Positions 13,701-25,700 of a DNA stretch of 64,000 nucleotides are shown piece by piece; positions within the stretch are counted from its first letter, which is position 1; each line of letters opens with the position of its first letter. The notes beneath the pieces are model-generated. The model ran no database searches and had not been told where the DNA came from. It was given only the letters and a program-made list of their open reading frames with translations. The translations under genes were made by a program, and so were the position numbers. Source of the stretch: Ciona intestinalis (taxonomy: Eukaryota; Chordata; Ascidiacea; Phlebobranchia; Cionidae); assembly GCF_000224145.3 (NCBI RefSeq), contig NC_020170.2, forward strand, positions 2,041,589-2,105,588, in the 5' to 3' direction.

Positions 13701-16700
13701 ACTTCCATAATTTTTAAACGCAATCGAAATTTTATTTTTCTACGCCTACATAATTAATTGGCGCACGAGAAACTGGTAAATGTATCTCATCTGATATAAT
13801 CTATCTTAAAACCGCTGTAAAATCGAAAGTTGACCGCGAATGACCCGTGGAAGAAAATCGGATACAAGAAAACCTCGAAACCACCGCTCTGTCGAATCTG
13901 GTCGCCTTCACTTGAACTTCAAACGAGCCAAACGAAGCGTGTTCGTGTGCTTGGAAAGTTGTCAAATAAAAACATGAACTCGAGCCTGAAAATACTTAAT
14001 TGACCATGACCTTAACAGGCAACAAGTTTGCGTAAAACATTTGCCATTTAAAGTTCTCTAATGACGGTATCGCATGACGTGTAAGTTATTTTGTACATAG
14101 GTAATTATGTATTACCTCACAGTTAAACTAAGTGTTTCAAGTCATATATTAAAAATTATACGGTAATCCTACATGCTATACGGGGAATATGACGAGTAGT
14201 GTAAAGGTTCAAATGTTATTCAGTATTAATCCCGATCCTGGCTTGTAATCGATGATAGTATGACGAATCCTGTAGCTGGACTTGCCTGCCAATCAATTAG
14301 GTCATGGCTATACGCAGCCTTGTTACTGAAGCTAGGTGTGAATCAATATTGCTGCGAATAACTTAGGGTGGTAGGGGAGTTACTTTCGATATTCGTTCGT
14401 TTGAATTACTAGAAAACCGAAGTGCAAGGTGTTAATCACGTTGAGGAGTGTGTATTCGTACGAGAACTAAAATGTTGTTGTTTTCGTTGCAAGATAAATA
14501 TTCCTTAATAGAGCGTCTGCTGAATTAAATAGCTTGCATTAAGTTTGTATCGAATTGTACTCCAGTGTTGTATCGAAAGAATGTTGCTGAAAGACGCTCA
14601 ATAACAATGAGCGAAACACAATAGCAAAGTCAAGGCGCTATTTAGGCTCAGATACTAAGACTGCTGGTGAACCATTTGTGCTTGTGCACTGTACGCCCCT
14701 TTTTGGCCAACGACGTTTCACGCACATTGGCTTTCAATGCAAGATCGTAAAACGACTCGGGGGTAGAGGAATTTTTACTCAAGGTGCGTCAGCCGTATAA
14801 ATGCGAAGTTTCGAAATTGAAGTCTGGAAAACGCTGTATACTTTGTATTCTGTAAACACATCTGGGCCAGTCGTTTTATATAGAATTTGTGCATATAGCT
14901 TACGTATGCCTGCATATAGGTTTCAATTTCCATACGGCGAATCCTATTGTGATTGACGCAAATAAAAGTATTTGCTTTAATTTTAATTAGGTTTCAATTC
15001 TCCGTCGCACGTAATACACAGATGTAGAATTTAGTTCAGGGAAAAGGCTGGCGTTGCTGGAAAGCTTAAATTCAGTCACTGTTCTTGCTTGTAAAACAGC
15101 CATCGTATAAATGCGGGGTGTGTTGTCGCAGCTGTTTCTATTTACTTATACGACAGTTATAGTACCATGGCATTAATGCTTTGAACTACTCTTTCATGTA
15201 AACGTATTACTTTATCGAAAGCTCATCAGTATATATACATATACATATATATATATATATATAAATTTATTTATATGCAGATTTAATAAAAGATACACTA
15301 GAATCACATACTTTAAATGTACTTATTATACGTGAGAATTCACTGGAAAAGAATGGGGAAGTACACGCAATATTTAATTGGTCAACACTGTAGTTAAGTA
15401 TACGGTCAACACTGGGCATTGTGTGAACAGCTATCGGAAGGTTAACCGATCATCGACCTATTAACTGCAGCAGTAAGATTTAATAGTAGTGACGGTAGGA
15501 ATTCCGTCGTATCAAAGCAGATGTGTGTTGAGCATCTGGGTTCAATACACGACCGTGCGCATATTATAATAAGCTGACTGCGTTCTTCAAAGAGAAATAT
15601 TGTTGAGAAAAAAATGTTATTCTAGTTTCTAGAATTAAATTTAAGTGCTATGTTTTATAGATTATATAATACTAGATAAATTGGTGTCTTTTTCATTTAA
15701 ATTTATGCTAGGTGTAACGCATTGTATTAGAGAGGTTTGAGAACCATTATGGCAGTTTTTAACCAGAGTGGCAATCACAATGCCCACTTATGATGCAAGC
15801 AAGTATATTATCATCAAGTGTGAACTTCCATCGCTATCGTAGCAGTCCAGACCTAACCACTCGTCATTCCCATACGGATGCCTGCAACTATCATTGTGAC
15901 GTTGCATATATATCTTTATTGTTTGCCGATACGGTCCAACGAATTCGTAAGACTTACCATACAAATCGTTAACTCGTTTCGCAAATATTTTAAGTCTATA
16001 GTTGACAAGTTTAGGTTGAGTGTGTATATAGTTTAGCCCAATTTTATGCACGTCGAATTTCTTTTCCTATCTTTAAGTGTAACTTTGTGTAAAAATTAGG
16101 ACAATTTAGATACTCTTTTCTTATAAATATTTCATCGTTTATTAAGTTTGTTTATACCAATTCTATCTTTATTAAGCTTTGTTTGGAATTGTACGAAACG
16201 GCTACCAGCGGGCGGCCAATTACACGCTATCCGCTCTGGTGGCCCATGTATGAAAATCCCATCGAAGGAGCATTAATCGCACAGAAAGCGAGCGCCTTTT
16301 TAGACGCGCAGGGCGAATGTTCTTACAAGTCAGTCGTTCATGTAGCGCTAGCGGTAGGAGCTATCAGCTGTTTTAAGAAGGATGTTCCGTAACGGTGTGA
16401 CATTTCTCTCAGTAAGCCGATAGTTGTAATGGCTATAAGTGTATCTCCGGTTAGAAAATGGGTATAAATTTGAAGTATTGTAAAAAATGTAAAAATTCGT
16501 AAATTTTATGTAATTAACTTGCGTTTGATTTTACAGCGGTGTTGTGTTATTAGTTGTGCATGTTACTGTAACAATTTGGCAAGTCACAAGGTCTGAACAG
16601 TTTAGGAAGACATGATTCAAGTTGATTTTTACGAATTATAGCAAGATCGATACCCAAGAATCTTTCAAAATATTTACAAATTTCAATACTCAATCCGAAT

Positions 16701-16722
16701 ACTTTTATTGGAGTCTTTAAAA
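10705..16722. other. Long gene-free, repeat-poor block (upstream of dystroglycan)
   Basis: About 6 kb without any ORF or exon chain that looks like protein. ORFs at 11963-12211 and 16183-16392 have no recognisable family or splice context. No MITE copy was found between 5490 and 18068, unlike the rest of the window. There is an AT microsatellite at about 15228-15262 and a weak tRNA-like sequence near 15480-15570 (CTGGGTTCAATACACGACC). A TTTTACAG acceptor at 16536 could open a 5' leader exon reaching the dystroglycan ATG. The block probably holds promoter and enhancer DNA and untranslated exons of the flanking genes, which is inference. Confidence 0.5.
15228..15262. repeat. AT dinucleotide microsatellite
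   Basis: A run of alternating AT with a few C interruptions, in the gene-free block before dystroglycan. Confidence 0.85.
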
Positions 16723-19700
16723 ATGCCATCAATAAAGGATCGGACCTGTTGTCTTACGTCTTCGGCTTTCCGAAGCCTGGAATTCCCGCTGATTATTCTT
16801 GCCAGCGCCCTTCTCGTTTTACCATCAAACGCGCAGCTGGGAAACGGAATGCCGATGTTACAACCAAGCCGAACATTATTCCCAAGTTTTGGTAGGCAAG
16901 AACCAGATACAATGTACAGAAGTCATGAAACCGAACTTCTCCAAGCCGATTGGTTACAAGAAAAAACTTGTCATTTTGTTGCCACGACAGGGAAACTTTT
17001 TAACCAATCAGTAACCCAGGAATTAAAGTCAATATATTCAAAAGATATAATGGATGGCGATACTGTAAAGGTAGGTCTTATCCATGTATAAAGAAATTGA
17101 TTATTCACAGTGTCGGTTGACCGCTGTCGTCGATTTTAATACTTTACTACGCTATTAAACCCATTATGCTAATCTCTTTAATAATTGTGTCCAAACGAAA
17201 TCGATTTTAAATTTTATAAATTTCGAAGAAAGTCTCTTTGCTTAGCCAAGTGCCCAATAAGCAAGAAACGCGATTCGTTGGTCTTTCTAAAGAGCGATTA
17301 AACCTTGTACCATAAGCTTAAACTTGCATTACCCGAAATTCGCATTAGCGGCGCTTGAAGAGTTCCAAGATTGATCGTTTTGTTGACATTAGTTGAACTC
17401 CCATATACTTTGTTTTGTGTCCAAGCCTAATATTGTTAAGCCTCACTAACTCTGAGAGAATGCGACTTTGGTCGATTTGAGGCAAAATCCTATTACTTTA
17501 AGACTAAGCCGATAGACCCGAGCGTTTGACTGAAATTGATTTTAAACGAAAAGGAAACATTTCACCGGAAATATGACGTCAGTAAATCGTAGTCTCATTT
17601 CGAATCTCCACCATAACCATCGTTATCACTGCATTATTAACGGGATATATCGGAAAATAATCATTTTCAGCTCCGGCCTAAATTGAGACTGAAATTACGC
17701 CTAGAAGGTAAACAAACAACAAATATATATTTACTCGCTAAAACGAATACTATGAAATACGCATATGGGTATTTCTATTACTTTTGATTCGTAACAGAAT
17801 GTGTGCATGTTCTATATACTACGATCAACCCGGGACAGATAATCAGTAAGGCGACTTGTTAAATCGACTCTGTCGGTGGCACGAGTGCTTGCAGTTAAGC
17901 TCCCATGGGTATACAGCGTCGTACGATCAATTGTTGCAGCGAAACCCGACCTCTGCTAAAAGTGCGGCACGCTTGCCAATATATTTAATGCAAACACCGG
18001 CAATTCTACCTTCGTATACTGTGTCGAGAGACAATTTCTGCACTAGTTGAAACATTAACGTTTAGTCATGTGGGGTAAGATGGGATATCGTTGGCACCGA
18101 AATCCCATAATTCATATTTCCTAATAATTCCTGATCGTATTTAACAACGTTATCTTAGAGTCGTGAGACTACGGTTATATATTCTGTAAATATTCTTTGG
18201 TTACAACCAAATATGACGATGAAAAAGAATATGTCTCATCTTACTCCAACCTACAATATAGTAATGTGGGGGAAGACGGGACACCTTTAGTACATAATAC
18301 CTAAATATTTTTATCGTCTTTTAAACAATTAACACCAGTCTATGGGAGTTGTGAGAACACGGTTTTATAATTCTTCGAATGTTCTTTGTTCACTACCAAA
18401 TTGGACGAGAAAATGGAAAGAAAAAGTGTCCCCATCTTTCCCCACCTTACCATATATATTTGTTTGGCAGTAGCACAGCATATGGTGCAATATCTCCCAA
18501 ACTCTAGCACACAAAACGTGTTTAAGCTTTATTAAACACCTGTCACATGCACCATTGTTCAATGATATACAGGCTCATTTAATAAGCCTGGTTCTCTGCG
18601 TGAATGTACGATCGTGCAGCCGTTAAATCTGTTTAAATCTTAGCCAACGTTCCCCAACGTTCCCCAACGTTATACTGTTCAATATGACATTTAAATATTT
18701 ACATGTATAGCGCTCGACGGGTGGTGTTACTGTGACCTATTGTCGTGGTTGAATGTAATTTCTTTTGAGTCATTTCTATATACTGTCTGGATGAGTTGTA
18801 CTTCCTGTTTCGGACTGACAGTCATTTCATCAATTCCCTAAAGACGGTACGAACTTTTCAGCGTAAATTTGCGTGGGATTCGAAAACCATAGTGACGTAA
18901 TTTAGCCTGTTGCGTCATAATTGAATATTCAAAGCCAAATATTCCATTATGACAAATCCAAAAATAGCAAAGTGTTTTTGGGCCGACCAAATTGTAGGTT
19001 TTGTACGACCAATATCTACATTGGCTTGTTTTCAGTCTTTAGTTAATAAGAAACGAACCAGACACGAGTCCTAGCAGGAAGTTTGACTTTTGCAAGTTAA
19101 ACTTTAACTGGATTGTGACCTGTAAATTACTGGTGACTAAAAAACGATTAGCATTTTTACCGACCCGCACGGGGCGGGTCTCAATATAGAAATGGGCCAT
19201 GTGTACCGTGAGTAAACTGGCCGTTTTATTGCGTTGTACATTCGCCGTCTTGTTTCAATATTAGCATCATAGCATCAACTTCTTTTAGGTGGGTATGTAC
19301 GCTTCAGAACGTTGAATAACATACTTTGTATGGTAATTGTGTTTCGTACTTAAACATCTCAATTAGCTTCAAGGGTCTAAGAATTTTGTTTTGTACACTC
19401 CCCGCACTTATACAAGCATAAATCAATACCGGGCTGCTGTTTTCGTTGCCCGGGAATTCTGAAGCAACGGAAACCACGTAATAAGGAACAATCTAACTAT
19501 TAACCGTCGTCGTACTTCTGTAAGCCTGCGGCCGTTATTATCCTGACAATTCTACCGCGTACAGACAAAAACAGTCCAATCGTGCTTGTTTAGAAAAGTG
19601 GCCAATTTCGCGAATTACAAACGTTTGAGAGATTTTGCCGAAAGCACTGCTATGTTGTCGCAACATCAACGGTGTCAAATTTAGCTGAATGTAACATATA

Positions 19701-22700
19701 GGCATACCTACAGAGCGTAGCCTCGCCAAACGCCAAACTTTACAAGTGTCGCATTAGGATATCGTGTTACATAAATACTTCTCTCCCGCTTAAATTATTT
19801 AAATCCAAATACAATGTATATTTAAAACATAGCACAGCAAACTCAGTACCCGACTGTATTATATTAATTGCCATTACTGAGATAAAAAGCATATATTTGG
19901 GCGTATATGTGGACAAAAGAACATATGAAGACGTCCCGTCGACGGCGTATTGGAGGTCTGTCATATACGCTTTGTAAAGCTTTGTCGTCTTAAACCAGAT
20001 TTATTCCTTTGTTTGTCGAGTGGCGGATGATCAGAGAATTTGAGGGGTTAATGTAACATCGTGCGTGTGCTCTGTAATCGAGGATTGGTTTGGTCTTTGA
20101 TTTAAGGATTATTAAACCGATAAGCCGAGATGTTATTGAAACTGTTAATGAGTTTTAATGAATGTTTATTTAATGGAAAAATTGGCCACGGAACTGAAAG
20201 AGTTTCTATTTCGTCACCGGCATTGTTCAATAGGGCGCAAACTTTATACTTCCGTGGGACAAAACGTAATTGCTTTGATGTTTTTCTGGTACAAGGCCAC
20301 TAGTGAGTCACGCTCTCGCATCTCATGTTTGCGGCTCGGTCCAGCATTGTGACGTCACAGTGTATAATTTTCTTTACCTTTGTAATCAAATTTAGGCCTT
20401 TTTGTTTTGGACTTGGTATTTCTGTTAATAATACGACCCGTAGTTGAACGCAACATTTTAAAAATTCAAATTCAAATTTTAATATTAATTTAAATATATA
20501 GTGCTGTGCGTTGGAACGAATACCTTTAGCACCTAAACCTCGTACACTAATCGTGTTTTAAACAATTAACAATAGTCTTGGGAGTCGTAAGAAGAAGTTT
20601 GTATAAGTTTGTAAATATACTTTGTTTACTACCAAATGGACCAAAAAAGGAGAATGAAAATATGTCCCATCTTACCCCACCCAAGTGTGGTTTACGGTCC
20701 AATAGTTATTGTCTCATCAGTTTAAGAGTTACAGTAGCTATACGCGAGGCTAAAAGTTCACGGTGAGCGAACTTGGTGTCACTGCCAATTATAACTTGAC
20801 CTTTTCGTTACTGGCTGTAAAAAGCGCCGCATATGATTAGAGAATTTATGAGTTTGTTTTGTGTGTTGGAATATGCTGACGCTTTGATTCGATCAAGCTT
20901 GTATGGTGCTCTGGGTTAAAATGGAAAAAAACCCTAGCACCTAAATCTCATATTTCTTGGTCGTGTTTAAAACTATTAACAACGCTCTTTTAATGTCATT
21001 AGGATACGCTATATCAATCTGTCTATACCTAATGAGAGAAGAGAAAAGAACATGTCCCATCGTACACCACCCTACTTAAATATGGGTAGACCAATGAATT
21101 TAACAATGTAGTGCCTTTGTCACATATCTGGGTAATTATATCGCATATGTTGCCTTATAAAATATGCGCATATTCATTATACTCTCGGGTGTCCTTACAC
21201 AATGACGTTATGTTCGGTCGTGCGTGGCGAACTTCTCCCTAACTATATGTTACGGATAATGTTTCAGTATTTCGGAATGGTGTCATGTGGACGCGATGGG
21301 TAAACGACAAAGGCCAGGTAGAAAGCAACGAGGCGATAAACAACTGTCATTGCTCGCTAATAGCCACGTTTAGACGACTGTTACCGGTAAATGTGTTTCG
21401 GATGACTTTCTGCTCGCACTTGAGCACAAATATTTATGTACAGTCTCAAATGGATACATAAAACTATAAAGAAACCGACTTTTCCCTACGGAAAACAGAC
21501 GGAACCGTAAGCTTATACGTTTTCGATAAACAAACCTCTGTTTGACGTTTGTGTTTTTGTTCATAAATAAAGCATATTCACGATAACTTAAAATGACACA
21601 CAACTATGCCTATATTTGTGTTCTTTAAGTCCTTTTTTTTCGTGCCATTGTTATAATTGACGAAGCTATTGTTACGTTAACAAGCCCCGTTTACGTCACA
21701 GTCCATCGCTTGGTCAACGCGCGGAGCAATTGTCGGGCAGTTCTTTGACAATGTTAAAAAAAACATCGTCAAAGTGCTTTATGTTATTAAAGCTCGGGCA
21801 CATATTGATGCCTTCCTTTTTCAAACGTACAATGATAATATTTTAACAACTCACGCATTAAAGCTTAATTTGTGTTGTGTTCCGAAAGGTAATGATGAAT
21901 AATTGAAAATAAAATCGTGGGTTTGGTTATACCCGGTTATGCCTATCGCGAAATCTCACAATTGTTGTTTCTATTCAAGGCAGAATGCTCCTTTTAAAAT
22001 GACATCATCTAACAATTTGGTTAAACAACCATCGCATTTTGTATTTGAATGCATTTAAACAGTGCTGGGAATTTATGCCACAATCTTCGCCCTTGTTTTT
22101 TAAGCGCTTCAAAGAATCGTAATTATGACGTGACAGAACTCTGCAACTCGTTCTACTTAACGCCTATTACATGCACCGTCTGTTGCATCGATTGCGAATC
22201 TTTCGCGTTGCCGAATCATCTAAAACCGATGATCGGTTGCCGAATCGACTTCGCATCAACGAAAACGAAGGTCAATGATTACCAAGATTCAATTGTGCTA
22301 TTGATTCTTTGGAAGAGTATTACGTTTTCCAATTAGCGGGACTGCCACGCAATCTGCCTCCCATTTCATGTCGCGGATATGGTCTATGACGTCACAAAGC
22401 ATGCCAATATCTCCTTTCATGTGACCATCACTATCGATATTTTCATGTTCGCAAAATTAATTTTACGTTTTTAAATTATAGCTTTTAATGCAAAAGTTAA
22501 ATGAAATGTAGTATTTAAAATAAACATAGTAGTGGGGGTAAAATGGGATATGTTTTTATTTCTTTTCTCGTCCCATTCGGTAAAAAAAATAATGTTTGCA
22601 GAAATAAATAAATGCATACTTACTACTTTCAAAGAGCGTCTCTCATTGTTCAAAACGCGATCAAGAAATAAGATTTATGTGCTAACGGTATCCCATCTTA

Positions 22701-25700
22701 CCCCACAGTACTATATTTTAAAAACACTTGCATTATGCCAATAATACAAAACTGAATACCATGCACGGATTATTTTATACGATGAGTTTATCCTAATTTC
22801 CTTACGTTACATCCCATGAGAAATCCACTCGATATTTAATATCCAACAAATATTGATGATTACCGTCGCATATTGATTAATTAACGGCGTTCTCGTAATC
22901 TTTAAATCCACGCAATAACGTTTCAAAAAACTTGTCAAAAGTTGTAAAAACCCATGTTCTTATAGTGTCAATCACCAAATTAAAAGTTAGAATTGTTTTA
23001 ACAACTGTATAAGTTGTAAAATGTTTGTTGAAATAAGTTACTAAACATGCGATAGAGGTATTTGTGAGTCTGAATTAATAGTGGGCGTTGTTTAGACTAG
23101 AGCGCGCAGTGCCGTCTAATAAGACCGTAGTTTCGAACGTAATTTGTTGTCTGGTCTCATGGTGTAACGGTTAGCACTCAGGACTCTGAATCCTGCGATC
23201 CGAGTTCAAATCTCGGTGAGACCTATGAAATTTTTTGTTTTTCGAACGTCTTTTTGAATAATTTTTTTTTATTTTGAGACAAATCTATTTAATCTATGCT
23301 GATTTTTTCGTTTTGTTTTACAGGTGTACGTACCGGACGAACATATTAGCGATTGGATTTACTTTACCGAATCCAGCAATTCACTTGTGGGCGTTCCGTT
23401 GTTACGTCATACCGACCTTCTTCACAACGTCATCATCAGTTTGCAACGTCACGGTGACGTCATATACACCCTCCCATGTGTGATTGAGGTCACAATAGGA
23501 AGTAGCGGAAATAGAAAACAAAACGTCGATTCGTCACTCGAAACATCCGTTCTCCAGTGCGCCCCTAGCGAACCGATTGTTACAATCGCCGTGACGCTAG
23601 ATGTCAACCAGGAGCAACTGGATCCTCACAAACGAGTTGAGTTGATACAAAAGTTTGCAAAATATCTCATCCCATCTCTCAATCCTTCGGCCATTACGTT
23701 GAGTTTTCAAGACACAGGCAGACACCATGCATTTCTCTCAGGCCATGGCAACGTAGCAGTTACCCCGCTTGTGACAGGCACAACACTTTCTTGGCCTATT
23801 GCTTGTGGCTCGGACTCGGCCGAACTATCTGGCCTTGATGACATTGAAGAATCTTCACGTAACGGCAGTCTTGCTCACGTACTTGGTTATGACGTTATTC
23901 AGTGGCGAGCTGAAAACAGAAAGCCACTTGTAACTCTTCATCCAACAAATGAAAGAAGATTTAAAAGGTAAAATAATTTATTTGAATGAGTTTCAAATCC
24001 GTAGACATTAGTTTGAATATCAACAACGTTTTCAAATCGAGTTCTTGAATAATTTGGTGCTAATGAAAGTCTTACCTACCCATAATTAAACCTGTAAAAT
24101 ATGGCCTCAAATGTAAAGATTTTTCACTGATTCCAACAATTTAATGCAATATAATATCTCTCTCTCTCTATGTTTAGTACTGTGGGGTAAGATGGGACAC
24201 CCTTGGCACATAATATTCAAATATCCTGATCATGTTTTAAACAATTAACAACGGTCTATGGGAGTCATAAGGATACAGTTTATTATTTTTTTAAATGTTT
24301 TTATTTACCACCAACTGGTTCTAGATATAAAATGAAAATGTGACCCATCTTCCCCTACCCTACTGTGTATATATATCAATATATACATAAAAAAAATTTT
24401 ACTAACATTAAACTCTGTTTGTTTTTGAAAACAGACGAACTGATCGTGAGAAGTATCGATCCCCAGTTCCACAATATCCCCCAGCAACAGCTCTATATCC
24501 TAAAAATGCTCTTGATCTTGCTCCGTATGATCAAGTGGCAGATGAACCACAACCAAAAGAGAATTACTGGGCTGCAGGTCTTCGTGGGCGGAAAAGAATC
24601 CCTTTATCAGAGATCAAAGCATCTCCTGTTATTGGATTTCCTCCTGCAACTAGACTACCCAACCCTGATTCCTTGGCGCGAAAATTTCCAGTTCCACCTA
24701 GCACCCCTGTTATCATACCCCCTTTAAATTCCCCCCCTGAAAAAAATGCTGGGGTTGAGGACTTGCGTGTTCAAGGGTCAACATATTTTGAGTATGCTAT
24801 ACCAATCGATGCATTCAGTGATCGAGAAAGTGGAGACACAAGGTCTTTGTCTCTTTCACTGATAGATCTTTTTTCATATGATCCTCTGGATGGTGGTGAA
24901 GACAGTGATGGAACAAACACATGGCTACTAATGGATCAACAAAGCCAAATCATATATGGAGTCCCACCTAGACCGACGCCTTCAGGAGTAAGCCTTCTAT
25001 GATATTGTTTGGGTAGGCTTATACCCAAACTCCAGACTGCAGTTATTTATAGGGTATCTTGTATGGCATAGTGGTAGGCCTACTATTGAGTGTTGGCCAA
25101 TTCTTGCCTAAATCCCAGGTCCTTAACGAACCCATGTAGAATAGAATGGCCGAACTCTGTCTTTAACGCCAGGTCCCATGCATGCCTTGTTATATGAACT
25201 CACACTTATAGAACATGTGTATATAGAAAGCTATACTAAATTTTGTTATTATTTTGTCTGTGGGAAACATGTTATATTACAAATGTTGAAGAAAAAGCCT
25301 ATTATTATTTACGTCCCAATTTAATATTAAAATGTTCATCATATTTTTAATGTAGAAACCACCATCTTTCATTATTGTGGCTGCGGACAATGTGGGAAAA
25401 ACAACGACAGACACTTTCGCAGTTCATCTTGTAGCTCGACCAAGGCCAACCAACCACAGGTTTACGATGGTATTTTCGAACCACAATACAGAAAGAAAAA
25501 GCACCTCCCTTGCAAGTGCATTTGCTCGATGCCTTTCTTTTGCTCTTGGTTCTCGCTGGGAAGCAATAGCAGCCCCTGGTCATTATACCATCCTTAAAAT
25601 CACTAAAAACAATGAACAACTCACAGTCAGTTGGTTTGATAACTCATTGGGATCAAAAACCCGCTGTGATCGAACAGGAATAGAGAGAACTTGGTCAAAA

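Noticed and set aside
16183..16392. 69 aa ORF before dystroglycan
   Set aside because: It has no recognisable family, no matching splice sites and no codon pattern that sets it apart from chance.
24365..24727. 120 aa plus-strand ORF at dystroglycan exon 3
   Set aside because: Wrong frame; the dystroglycan frame set by exons 2 and 4 passes through the same DNA.
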